Below the pieces are notes generated by a model. It worked only from the letters and a program-made list of their open reading frames with translations. It had not been told where the DNA came from and made no database searches. From Candidatus Rokuibacteriota bacterium (GTDB lineage Bacteria > Methylomirabilota > Methylomirabilia > Rokubacteriales > CSP1-6), in contig QHRU01000040.1 in NCBI GenBank assembly GCA_003220225.1, positions 83,666-147,665 on the forward strand: DNA of 64,000 bases, written 5' to 3'. Numbering within the stretch: the stretch's first letter is position 1; each line of letters starts with the position of its first letter. Positions 21,871 to 30,937 of this stretch are shown one piece after another. A program made the translations under genes and the position numbers.

Positions 21871-22466
21871 TCAAGATCACGGGGGTGATCCAGGCCGGCG
21901 GGCGCAGCACGCGCATGGGCGGCGAGCCCAAGGCGCTGCTGGAGCTTGCCGGCAAGCGCATCGTCGAGCGCGTCGTCGACGCGCTGAGCGCCGTGCTGGA
22001 CGATCTGCTCGTCGTCACCAACACGCCGGAGCGCTACGAATTCCTCCACCTGCCGATGGTCGCCGACCGGTATCCCGACGGCGGCTCGCTCGGCGGCATC
22101 TTCACGGGGCTCGAGGCCGCCGGCGGCGACGCCGCCTTCACGGTCGCGTGCGACATGCCGTTCCTTTCTCCGGACGTCGTGCGGCTCGTTCTGGCGCGGG
22201 CGGGAGACGCCGACGTCGTGATCCCGTGCGTGAACGGCCAGTACGAGACGATGCACGCGCTCTACGCGAAGGCGTGCCTGGCGCCGATGGAGGCCCGGCT
22301 GCGCGCCGGCCAGCTCAGGATCGTCGGCTTCTTCCCCGACGTCCGCGTGCTCGAGATCGACGCTGCCGCCGTCGCGCGCCACCGCGCGCCCGAGGTCGCG
22401 TTCATGAACGTCAACACGCCCGACGAGCTGGCGCAGGCGCGCGCGCTGGCCGCCGAGATCGGCTGA
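21867..22466 (+). CDS. mobA: Molybdenum cofactor guanylyltransferase MobA
   Basis: MobA attaches GMP to molybdopterin to give the bis-MGD cofactor. The 199-aa protein has the nucleotidyltransferase motif QAGGRSTRMGGEPKALLEL at the N-terminus, then DRYPDGGSLGGIFTGLEA and the metal-binding VACDMPFLSPDV. The GTG overlaps the tsaC stop. thiI follows with a one-base overlap (TGATG). The molybdoenzymes it would serve are not in this window. Confidence 0.93.
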   Translation: MIKITGVIQAGGRSTRMGGEPKALLELAGKRIVERVVDALSAVLDDLLVVTNTPERYEFLHLPMVADRYPDGGSLGGIFTGLEAAGGDAAFTVACDMPFLSPDVVRLVLARAGDADVVIPCVNGQYETMHALYAKACLAPMEARLRAGQLRIVGFFPDVRVLEIDAAAVARHRAPEVAFMNVNTPDELAQARALAAEIG

Positions 22467-23662
22467 TGGTGCGCCTGCGGCCCGCGCTCGTCGTCCATTA
22501 CCACGAGATCAGCCTCAAGCGCGGCAACCGCCCGCTCTTCCTGCGCCACCTCCGGCGCAACGTCGAGCGCGCGCTCGCGGACACCGGGCCCGCCGCGATC
22601 GAGCAGCTCTCGGGGCGCATCCTGGTGGATCTCGAGGGCCATCCGGCACCGGAGGGGGCGCGCGATCGCGTCGCGCGGATCTTCGGCGTGACGAGCGTCA
22701 CCCTGGCCTACCGCGCGCCCTCCACGCTCGACGCGATGAAGGCGCTGCTCCGCCGCCTGCTCGAGGGCCGAGCCTTCGCCTCCTTCCGCATCACCGCGCG
22801 CCGCGCCTTCAAGACCTATCCGATGACGAGCGTCGACCTCAACCGCGCGCTCGGCGCCTTCGTCCTCGAGCGGGTGTCCACGCGCGTGGATCTCGAGCAC
22901 GCCGAGCAGGTGATCCACGTCGAGGTGCTGCCGGCAGAAACCTACATCTCCCTCGACCGCGTCGAGGGGCCCGGCGGCCTGCCCGTCGGCTCGTCCGGCA
23001 CGGTGGCCGCGCTGCTCTCGGGCGGCATCGACTCGCCGGTGGCGGCCTGGCGCATGATGAAGCGTGGCTGCCGCGTGCTGTTCGTGCACTTCCACAGCGT
23101 GCCGTATCTACCGGCGACCTCTCAGGCCAAGGCGCGCGCCCTCGTCGAGCGCCTCACCGCCTGGCAGTACGCCTCCCGGCTCTACCTGGTGCCCTTCGGC
23201 GAGATCCAGCGCGAGGTGGTGCTGAGCGTGCCGCCGCCGCTGCGCGTCGTGGTCTATCGCCGCCTGATGCTGCGGATCACGCAGGAGCTGGCGCGACGCG
23301 GCGGCGCCCTGGCGCTGGCGACGGGCGAGAGCCTGGGGCAGGTGGCCTCGCAGACGCTCGAGAACATCGCGTGCATCGACGAGGCGGCCTCGCTGCCCGT
23401 CCTGCGACCGCTGATCGGCATGGACAAGCTCGAGATCACGACCGCGGCACAGGAGATCGGGACGTTCGAGATCTCGATCGAGCCGGACGCGGACTGCTGC
23501 ACACTGTTCACGCCCCGGCACCCGGCCACCCGCGCCACGCTCGACGAGATCCGCGCGGCCGAGGTCGCGCTGAACCTCGATCGCCTCGTGGCCGCCGGCG
23601 CCGACGGTGCGGTCCTCGAAACCTTCGCGTTCCCGGGCGCCCCCGCCGCCGCCGTCTCCTGA
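22466..23662 (+). CDS. thiI: tRNA 4-thiouridine synthetase ThiI
   Basis: ThiI activates U8 of tRNA with ATP for sulfur insertion and can also act in thiazole synthesis. Domains are an N-terminal ferredoxin-like part (HYHEISLKRGNRPLF), a THUMP domain (about 60-165) and the PP-loop ATPase with SGGIDSPVA at about 188-196. At 398 aa it lacks the C-terminal rhodanese domain of E. coli ThiI, so the sulfur must come from another donor. The CDCCTLF-type end reads DADCCTLFTPRHP. The ATG shares a base with the mobA stop. Confidence 0.93.
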   Translation: MVRLRPALVVHYHEISLKRGNRPLFLRHLRRNVERALADTGPAAIEQLSGRILVDLEGHPAPEGARDRVARIFGVTSVTLAYRAPSTLDAMKALLRRLLEGRAFASFRITARRAFKTYPMTSVDLNRALGAFVLERVSTRVDLEHAEQVIHVEVLPAETYISLDRVEGPGGLPVGSSGTVAALLSGGIDSPVAAWRMMKRGCRVLFVHFHSVPYLPATSQAKARALVERLTAWQYASRLYLVPFGEIQREVVLSVPPPLRVVVYRRLMLRITQELARRGGALALATGESLGQVASQTLENIACIDEAASLPVLRPLIGMDKLEITTAAQEIGTFEISIEPDADCCTLFTPRHPATRATLDEIRAAEVALNLDRLVAAGADGAVLETFAFPGAPAAAVS

Positions 23663-23695
23663 TCCCGGGCGCATTTCCGCGAGATATAGGGGCGC

Positions 23696-23730
23696 TTGAC
23701 GCCACGAGCCACAATCGGTATGGTGCGCGT
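23696..23730 (+). promoter_or_regulatory. Sigma70-type promoter of rpiB
   Basis: The -35 TTGACG (23696-23701) and -10 TATGGT (23719-23724) are separated by exactly 17 nt. The predicted start of transcription falls on or next to the rpiB ATG at 23731, 6 nt after the -10. No Shine-Dalgarno is present, so the mRNA should be leaderless. The 68-nt gap after thiI also makes this a likely operon boundary. Confidence 0.65.
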
Positions 23731-24190
23731 ATGGCGATCATCGCCATCGGGGCGGACCATGCCGGCTTCCCACTCAAAGAGCAGCTCAAGGCGTGGCTCG
23801 CCGCCGGCGGGCATCGCGTGATCGATCACGGCACCCATTCGACGGACTCCGTCGACTATCCCGACTACGCGGCGGCCGTCGCCGAGGCCGTGCGGGCCGG
23901 CGGTGCCGAGCGCGGCGTGCTCGTCTGCGGCTCCGGCATCGGCATGGCCATGGCCGCCAACAAGGTGGCGGGCGTGCGCGCCGCGGTGGCCGGCGACCCG
24001 GACGTCGCGCGGCTCTCGCGCCAGCACAACGACGCCAACGTGCTGGCGCTGGGCGCGCGCCTGACGACGCCCACGCAGGCGCTCGCGGTCGTGCAGGCCT
24101 GGCTGGCCACACCCTTCGAAGGCGGCCGGCACGCGCGCCGCGTGGACAAGCTCTCGCAGCTCGACGAGCTCCGGAAGGAGCAGGCAGCGC

Positions 24191-24207
<17 letters not shown>
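23731..24207 (+). CDS. rpiB: Ribose-5-phosphate isomerase B
   Basis: RpiB interconverts ribulose-5-phosphate and ribose-5-phosphate and so feeds PRPP to purine synthesis. The 158-aa LacA/RpiB protein has [15 protein letters not shown] at the N-terminus, the catalytic Cys66 in [15 protein letters not shown] and the phosphate-binding [12 protein letters not shown]. The ATG at 23731 fits the promoter just upstream (leaderless). The gene overlaps glyA by 17 bp. Confidence 0.94.
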
Positions 24208-25438
<1,231 letters not shown>

Positions 25439-25448
25439 GGGGCACGCG

Positions 25449-25958
<510 letters not shown>

Positions 25959-26010
25959 CGCTCGGTGCGTGGTCAGGACCACCCCCGCGATGACGAGGCT
26001 CACAGATGGG

Positions 26011-26046
26011 TCGGCCCTGCCGTACCAGGAGGGCCAGCAGGGCCGA
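26011..26046 (-). terminator. Hairpin downstream of the lysine-rich micro-gene
   Basis: TCGGCCCTGC (26011-26020) pairs perfectly over 10 bp with GCAGGGCCGA (26037-26046) around a 16-nt loop. A second small hairpin (CGCCG/CGGCG, 26051-26062) lies directly after the micro-gene stop. On the minus strand these end the micro-gene transcript; on the plus strand they could stop readthrough from nrdR. There is no U-tract, so this is a terminator-like structure and not a textbook terminator. Confidence 0.45.
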
Positions 26047-26063
26047 GCACCGCCGAGCGGCGC

Positions 26064-26102
26064 TTACTTCTTCTTTTTCTTCGTGGCCTTCTTTTTCTTC
26101 AC
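26064..26102 (-). CDS. 12-residue lysine-rich micropeptide gene
   Basis: The minus strand encodes MKKKKATKKKKK from a GTG (26102-26100) to a TAA (26066-26064). It is too short for normal gene callers, but all expression signals are in place. A near-perfect Shine-Dalgarno AAGGAGGTGA (26107-26116) has GGAGG 7 nt from the GTG. A consensus promoter lies 27-62 nt upstream, and a hairpin lies downstream. Nine of the 11 residues after Met are Lys. No function is known; nucleic-acid binding, a leader peptide or a peptide precursor are guesses. Confidence 0.55.
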   Translation of the reverse strand: MKKKKATKKKKK

Positions 26103-26135
26103 CGATTCACCTCCTTCCCCTCGCATCCTGTCGGC

Positions 26136-26164
26136 ATGCTAAGGACGGCCGGAAATCCTGTCAA
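26136..26164 (-). promoter_or_regulatory. Consensus promoter of the micropeptide gene
   Basis: On the minus strand the -35 TTGACA (26159-26164) is a perfect match. After exactly 17 nt comes the -10 TAGCAT (26136-26141). Transcription should begin near 26129, giving a leader of about 27 nt that contains the Shine-Dalgarno at 26107-26116. It is one of the two best promoters in the window. Confidence 0.7.
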
Positions 26165-26176
26165 GCGGAAAAGCCA

Positions 26177-26214
26177 AGATGTAGGGGGTCCAGCGCCGGG
26201 TCCTCGCTACATCT
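26177..26214. repeat. Inverted repeat between two divergent promoters
   Basis: AGATGTAG (26177-26184) and CTACATCT (26207-26214) are perfect 8-bp arms separated by 22 nt. They sit midway between the micropeptide -35 (26159-26164, minus strand) and the radical SAM -35 (26240-26245, plus strand). A shared operator for both genes is a reasonable guess. A simple chance repeat cannot be excluded. Confidence 0.4.
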
Positions 26215-26239
26215 GGGGCCGCCGGCCGGCGATGTCACG

Positions 26240-26268
26240 TTGACTTCGCCGAACCCCCGCGGTACGGT
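26240..26268 (+). promoter_or_regulatory. Promoter of the B12-radical SAM gene
   Basis: The -35 TTGACT (26240-26245) and -10 TACGGT (26263-26268) are 17 nt apart. Transcription should start near 26275, about 38 nt before the ATG at 26313, leaving room for the GGAG at 26302-26305. The promoter also argues against the longer reading frame that would begin at 26268. Confidence 0.6.
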
Positions 26269-26312
26269 TGCCACACCTGCGCTACCAACCCCGCGGTCCA
26301 CGGAGCCCATCA

Positions 26313-28163
26313 ATGAAGCGTGCCCTCAAGAAGCTTGTGTTCGTCGAGCCCAAGTCCACGCACCTGCACGTGTACAGCCGGGTCTGCATTCCGCGGCTCG
26401 GTTCGGTGCTCCTGGGCACGATCATGCGGGCCAAGGGCTACGACGTCCGGGTCTACATCGAGGACATCCACGACCTCGACATGGGCGAGGTGCTCTCGGC
26501 CGACCTCGTGGCGATCTCGGCCATCACGTCCACGGCGCCGCAGTCGTACCGGCTCGCCGATCGGGTGCGCGAAGCGGGGGCGATCGCGGTCATGGGCGGC
26601 ACCCACACGAGCTTCCTGCCCGAGGAAGGCATGCAGCACGCGGACTTCATCGTCCGCGGCGAGGGGGAGTTCGCGTTCCAGGAGCTCGTCGACGCCATCC
26701 AGCGGGGTGACGGCTTCGACCGGATCCAGAACCTGACCTACCGTGCAGCCGGCGGCGCCCTCGCGCACAACGCCGAGCGTCCCAAGATCCCCAACCTCGA
26801 CGTCAACCCGATCCCGGACTACCACCTCATCGAAGGCTGGAAGCCGGGCGGCGTCATCTCGGTGGCCACCTCGCGCGGGTGCCCGTTCTCGTGCACGTTC
26901 TGCTCGGTGCCCGGCATGTACGGCCACGCGTTCCGTACGCACTCGATCGAGCGCGTCCTGCAAGAATTGCAGAGCCACAAGGGGAACATGTACACGTTCT
27001 TCGCCGACGACATCTTCACGGCGAACAAGAAGCGCTGCAAGGAGCTCCTGCGCGGCATGATCGCGCGCGACCTCACGCCGATGTGGGGCGCCCAGGTCCG
27101 CACCGAGACGGTGGACGATCCCGAGCTGCTCCAGATGATGCGCGACTCGAACTGCTTCAACGTCTACGTCGGCTTCGAGTCGATCAACCCGCGCACCCTC
27201 AAGCTCTTCCAGAAGAAGCAGGACCTCGCGAAGATCGAGCGTTCCATCGAGCGCTTCCACGCCCACAAGATCCGCATCCACGGCATGTTCGTCGTCGGCT
27301 CGGACGAGGACGACCTCGAGACGCTGGACGCCACCGCCGCCTTCGCGCGCAAGCACGACATCGACTCGATCCAGTTCATGATCCTGACGCCGATCCCCGG
27401 CTCACCCGACTGGGACACGCTGTACGCCAAGGGCGACAAGTACGTCATCAACAAGAACTGGACCTTCTACGACGGCCACCACTGCGTGCACCAGCCGCGG
27501 CGCATGAGCCCCTACGAGCTGCAGCTGGGCGCCATCAAGGCGATGGAAAAGTTCTATTCGTGGGGCGGCATCCTCGGGAAGCTCGCCAAGCGCGACATCT
27601 ACTACGCCACCATCCGGTACTGGGGCAAGAAGATGCTCCGCGAATGGTGGAAGGATGAGGAGAACAGCGCCTACGTCGACTGGCTCCGCGGCCAGCTCTA
27701 CGGCGAGGCCGGCGCCGCGCGCAAGCTCGGCAGCCCCGTGCGGACGATCGGCGTGCCGGCGCTGCTGCTCCAGGAGAAGATCGGCCAGCTGCTGCAGCGC
27801 TTCCTGGGCGAGCTCGGCGTGACGGTGGTGCCGCTCGCGGAGGCGGCCATGGAGAACGCCTCGGCGGCGGTGGAGAACGCCACGGCCGCCGCGCGGCAGA
27901 CGGTGGACTGCATCGTCACGCCCATCGTCAAGCGGGCCGAGCAAGGGCGGGAGGAGTTCTACGCCCGGCTGGCGTCCGTCACCGAAGGGTTGCAGGCCCA
28001 GTGGGAGCGGCTGCCGAACGTCGCGTTCCCGCTGGTCGACGGCCAGGGCCCGGTGTTCGAGCCCTTCGCCCAGATCGGCCTGCTCGTGACCCGCAACCTG
28101 GACGCGATCCGCACCGCCTACAAGTCGGCGGGCGTCGCCGAGGGCCTCTGGGAGGCGGCGTAG
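26313..28163 (+). CDS. B12-binding radical SAM protein with long helical C-terminus
   Basis: The 616-aa protein has an N-terminal cobalamin-binding Rossmann-like domain (about 15-140: RLGSVLLGTIMRAKGYDV, DLVAISAITSTAPQSY). A radical SAM domain follows (about 180-400) with CxxxCxxC at Cys190, Cys194 and Cys197 (CPFSCTFC). Its relatives act on lipids, tetrapyrroles, peptides or sulfur insertion; the substrate here is unknown. The last ~150 residues are Ala/Val/Gln-rich helices (for example ENASAAVENATAAARQTV), not part of the catalytic fold. The ATG at 26313 has GGAG 7 nt upstream. It stands alone with its own promoter, divergent from the micropeptide gene. Confidence 0.85.
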   Translation: MKRALKKLVFVEPKSTHLHVYSRVCIPRLGSVLLGTIMRAKGYDVRVYIEDIHDLDMGEVLSADLVAISAITSTAPQSYRLADRVREAGAIAVMGGTHTSFLPEEGMQHADFIVRGEGEFAFQELVDAIQRGDGFDRIQNLTYRAAGGALAHNAERPKIPNLDVNPIPDYHLIEGWKPGGVISVATSRGCPFSCTFCSVPGMYGHAFRTHSIERVLQELQSHKGNMYTFFADDIFTANKKRCKELLRGMIARDLTPMWGAQVRTETVDDPELLQMMRDSNCFNVYVGFESINPRTLKLFQKKQDLAKIERSIERFHAHKIRIHGMFVVGSDEDDLETLDATAAFARKHDIDSIQFMILTPIPGSPDWDTLYAKGDKYVINKNWTFYDGHHCVHQPRRMSPYELQLGAIKAMEKFYSWGGILGKLAKRDIYYATIRYWGKKMLREWWKDEENSAYVDWLRGQLYGEAGAARKLGSPVRTIGVPALLLQEKIGQLLQRFLGELGVTVVPLAEAAMENASAAVENATAAARQTVDCIVTPIVKRAEQGREEFYARLASVTEGLQAQWERLPNVAFPLVDGQGPVFEPFAQIGLLVTRNLDAIRTAYKSAGVAEGLWEAA

Positions 28164-28188
28164 CGGTTCTTTATTGACCGGGTAGGGT

Positions 28189-28203
28189 GGCTAGTTTTTA
28201 GCC
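28189..28203. terminator. Short hairpin between convergent genes
   Basis: GGCTA (28189-28193) and TAGCC (28199-28203) pair around GTTTT, 26 nt after the radical SAM stop. The structure overlaps the stop of the convergent gene at 28203. It could act on both strands but is short. Confidence 0.35.
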
Positions 28204-28949
28204 TACGACCAGTCGATCCGCCAGATGGGCCCCATGAAGAATAGCGGGCCCTCGAACTTCAGGAAGGCCGGGGCCTCGCCGCCGTGGATCCAGATCTTCA
28301 CGTCCGGAAGGTCGGTCACCAGCAGCGAGGCGAACAGTCCGAGTTGCGGCTTGATCAGGAACCGGACCGCCGGCACTGCCGCCTCGCCCATCATGACCGT
28401 GTCGCTTCCGGATGGCGTGAGCAACATCTTCACGAGCCGGGGCCTCGGGGTGAACGCGATGATCTGCACGGTGGTGGAGGATCCCGCCGGCATGTTCTTC
28501 ATCAGCATGCCCAGCAGGCCGTTGTAGACGTCCCCCGGGAGCTCGATCTTGCCCGTCAGGATCTCTTCCGTCGCTTCTTCGTCGCCCTTGTAGCGGACCT
28601 CGTAGCGCCCCGTCTCGCGGTCCACCTTCGCGTCGATCGACTCGGGGAATGACGGGCCCTTCTGGACGAGCTGGTAGGACACCAGCGTGAACGTATCCTT
28701 CTGCGAGAACACCACCCGCTCGTCGTAGAGCGACCCGTCGCGGAACCGGAACGTGAGCCGGTTCTCGACGCGGTCACCGCGCGCAATCTGCAGCCACTCG
28801 CCCTGGGCGAGCTTCTCGCCGCCGACCGAGCGCAGGACGGGGAAGGCGTGCGAGACGCCCTCCGTGAATTGCACGGCGATCGGCTCGGCGAACGCCGGTG
28901 CCGACACGGCGAGCGTAAGGGCCAACGTGAGGACAGCGAGGGCCTTCAT
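28203..28949 (-). CDS. Secreted protein of unknown function
   Basis: The 248-aa product has a clear Sec signal peptide (MKALAVLTLALTLAVSAPAFA, cleavage about residue 21), so it is periplasmic or exported. The mature protein is mostly beta-strand. It has a patch RFRDGSLYDERVVFSQKDTF that recurs in uncharacterised secreted proteins, so a barrel or lipocalin-like fold is possible. No family function is recognised. The ATG at 28949 has AGGAGG 9 nt upstream; a longer reading from 29006 lacks a signal at its N-terminus. The leader contains a perfect inverted repeat overlapping the Shine-Dalgarno. Confidence 0.75.
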   Translation of the reverse strand: MKALAVLTLALTLAVSAPAFAEPIAVQFTEGVSHAFPVLRSVGGEKLAQGEWLQIARGDRVENRLTFRFRDGSLYDERVVFSQKDTFTLVSYQLVQKGPSFPESIDAKVDRETGRYEVRYKGDEEATEEILTGKIELPGDVYNGLLGMLMKNMPAGSSTTVQIIAFTPRPRLVKMLLTPSGSDTVMMGEAAVPAVRFLIKPQLGLFASLLVTDLPDVKIWIHGGEAPAFLKFEGPLFFMGPIWRIDWS

Positions 28950-28958
28950 TGGGGGTGG

Positions 28959-28992
28959 CCTCCTGAACCCGCGGTCCCGTGCCGGGTTCAGG
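28959..28992 (-). promoter_or_regulatory. Leader inverted repeat overlapping a Shine-Dalgarno
   Basis: CCTGAACCCG (28962-28971) and CGGGTTCAGG (28983-28992) are perfect 10-bp arms with an 11-nt loop, in front of the secreted-protein gene that starts at 28949. The minus-strand Shine-Dalgarno AGGAGG (28959-28964) shares three bases with the proximal arm. In RNA this would partly hide the ribosome-binding site; in DNA it could be a dimeric repressor site. Confidence 0.45.
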
Positions 28993-29022
28993 TGGTACCC
29001 AAGCAAGGCTCATGCCGAGAGC

Positions 29023-29706
29023 CTAGAAGGCGCGAGGCTCCTGCACGGCGGAGGCTTTTCTGTGGGTCCGGCGCCTCACGAACTCCTCGTTGAGTGGGAT
29101 GCCCTTTCGGCAGAGGGGGCACTCCTCTGGACTGTAAGTGGGAAAGTCCCTGCTCACGAGGCTGAACACCGGCCGGCCGCCGAGGTCCACCGAGGTGCGC
29201 CGCCAGAGGCAGCCGACGCCCGCGATCTGAGCGCCGAGCTGCTCGGCCAGCTCGATGAGGAGATTGAGCGTGCTGCCGGTCGAGACGAGGTCCTCGACCA
29301 GGAGCACTTTCGTCCCAGGACGCAGGAGGCGATGAAACTCCACCGGCAGGCTCACCCGCCGCTTGCCCCCGGACAGCCCCTTGGTGCCATACACGACGAC
29401 CGGACGTGACGGATGAGCGCGTGCCACGCAGTGCGACAGGATCAGCGCTCCTGGTCCGGTCGAGAGCACCACGTCCACCGGCCACTGAGCGAAGTGTTTC
29501 GCGATCACCGCGCCGAGTCCCTCGGTGAACGACGGCTCCGTCGTCACCAGCGTCTTCTCGATGTACTCGCTGGTGTGCTGGCCGGAGGGCAGGAGCACGT
29601 GATCGTTGGCGTGATAGGCGCCGGTGCGCTTGAGGATCTCGAGGTGGATCTTCTCGCGAACCTCGGCCTCGACGGCGGCGGGATCCTTCTTCGGCGCGGC
29701 GCTCAT
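29023..29706 (-). CDS. Orotate-phosphoribosyltransferase-like protein
   Basis: The 227-aa protein has the PRPP-binding signature VLLVEDLVSTGST (about 129-141) and a PyrE-like N-terminus (LLPSGQHTSEYIEKTLV). A pyrimidine role (orotate plus PRPP to OMP) is likely but not proven. The C-terminal part carries SPEECPLCRKG, a single Cys-x-x-Cys not usual in PyrE, so a different base or a zinc-bound form is possible. The ATG has GGGAGGGA about 7 nt upstream. A -10-like GATAAT (29727-29732, minus strand) may start the transcript. It is divergent from tsaB. Confidence 0.75.
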   Translation of the reverse strand: MSAAPKKDPAAVEAEVREKIHLEILKRTGAYHANDHVLLPSGQHTSEYIEKTLVTTEPSFTEGLGAVIAKHFAQWPVDVVLSTGPGALILSHCVARAHPSRPVVVYGTKGLSGGKRRVSLPVEFHRLLRPGTKVLLVEDLVSTGSTLNLLIELAEQLGAQIAGVGCLWRRTSVDLGGRPVFSLVSRDFPTYSPEECPLCRKGIPLNEEFVRRRTHRKASAVQEPRAF

Positions 29707-29778
29707 CGGGGTCCCTCCCGGCGGCCATTATCGCACGGGTCCGCGGGGCCCTTGAGGGCGCGTGCTAGACTGCCGGCT

Positions 29779-30453
29779 ATGCGCGTGCTGGCCCTCGAGA
29801 CTTCCACGCGGGCGGGGGGCGTGGCGCTCGTGGACGGCGAGCGACTCGTCGCCGAGTACGTCCTCGACATCAGCGTCACCCATTCCGAGCGCCTGCTCGC
29901 AGCGGTGGACCGCGTCCTCGCCGACGCGCGCTGGACGCCGCGCGATCTCGAGGGTCTCGCGGTCTCCATCGGGCCCGGCTCGTTCACCGGGCTGCGCATC
30001 GGCGTGAGCACGGTCAAGGGCCTGGGATGGGCGCTGGGGCTGCCGATCGCCGCCGTGCCCACGCTCGACGCCATGGCAGCCACCGTGCCGTGGGCCGCGC
30101 TGCCCGTGTGTCCCGTGCTCGACGCCCGCCGGGGCGAGGTCTACGCCTCGCTCTATCGCCGCGACGGCGCCGGGCTGCGCCGCGAGTGGGAGTATCTCGC
30201 GCTGCCGCCCGCGGAGCTGGCCGGGCGGCTCGGCGAGCCGACCCTGCTCGTCGGCGACGGCGCCGCCGGCGTGGACTCTCCGCATGCACGGCGCCTGCCG
30301 GCCCCCCGCCGCGTGCCGTCGCCGGCGTGCGTGGCCGTGCTGGGCCGCGAGCGGCTGCGGCTCGGCGACACCGTCGGCGCCGCCGAGCTGGTGCCGCTCT
30401 ACCTGCGACCCTCCCAAGCGGAGCTTCGGCGTCGTGCGGCCACGATCCGTTGA
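29779..30453 (+). CDS. tsaB: tRNA threonylcarbamoyladenosine biosynthesis protein TsaB
   Basis: TsaB is the scaffold subunit that pairs with TsaD in t6A tRNA modification; TsaC for the same pathway is at 21253. The 224-aa ASKHA-fold protein begins RVLALETSTRAGGVAL and has ISVTHSERLLAAVD and SIGPGSFTGLRIGVST. The ATG at 29779 is preceded by TAGACT (29766-29771) at 7 nt and no Shine-Dalgarno, so the transcript looks leaderless. The end overlaps rimI by 20 bp. TsaD and TsaE are not in the window. Confidence 0.92.
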   Translation: MRVLALETSTRAGGVALVDGERLVAEYVLDISVTHSERLLAAVDRVLADARWTPRDLEGLAVSIGPGSFTGLRIGVSTVKGLGWALGLPIAAVPTLDAMAATVPWAALPVCPVLDARRGEVYASLYRRDGAGLRREWEYLALPPAELAGRLGEPTLLVGDGAAGVDSPHARRLPAPRRVPSPACVAVLGRERLRLGDTVGAAELVPLYLRPSQAELRRRAATIR

Positions 30454-30922
30454 GCCGATGCGAGCGGGGGACCTCGACGAGGTCCTCGCGATCGAGCGCG
30501 CGTCGTTCACGATGCCCTGGTCGCGCGGCGCCTTTCTCTACGAGATCGAGCAGAATCGCGTGGCGCGCTGCCACGTCGTCCGCGACGACGACACCATCGT
30601 CGGCTACCTCTGTATCTGGGAGATCGCCGACGAGATCCACGTCACCAATATTGCGATCCACCCCGCACACCGCCGCCGCGGCATCGCCCGCGATCTCCTG
30701 AGCGGGCTCATCGCGGAGGCGCGCGCGCGCGACCTCCGCATGATCGTGCTCGAGGTGCGCCCGAGCAATCACCAGGCGATCGCGCTGTACGAGTCGTTCA
30801 ACTTCCGCGTGACCGGACGGCGGCGCGGCTACTACTACGACACCGGCGAGGACGCCCTGGTCATGGAAACCCGTCTGGCGACCGTCTCGACCGCCGCCGG
30901 CGGGAACCACTGGGCCGGCTAG
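30434..30922 (+). CDS. rimI: Ribosomal-protein-alanine N-acetyltransferase RimI
   Basis: This is a GNAT acetyltransferase of 162 aa that acetylates ribosomal protein S18 in E. coli. The acetyl-CoA loop is in HPAHRRRGIARDLL and the segment EVRPSNHQAIALYESFNF is typical of RimI. The GTG at 30434 is preferred because CGGAG lies about 10 nt upstream and it keeps the first strand (RPRSVEPM). The ATG at 30458 has no Shine-Dalgarno and would cut that strand. The tsaB-rimI order is common. Confidence 0.88.
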   Translation: MRPRSVEPMRAGDLDEVLAIERASFTMPWSRGAFLYEIEQNRVARCHVVRDDDTIVGYLCIWEIADEIHVTNIAIHPAHRRRGIARDLLSGLIAEARARDLRMIVLEVRPSNHQAIALYESFNFRVTGRRRGYYYDTGEDALVMETRLATVSTAAGGNHWAG

Positions 30923-30937
30923 GGGGTTAGCAGGCCG

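Noticed and set aside
26006-26710. Open frames running from the nrdR downstream region into the radical SAM gene
   Set aside because: They cross the two promoters and the micro-gene, have no Shine-Dalgarno and low-complexity translations.
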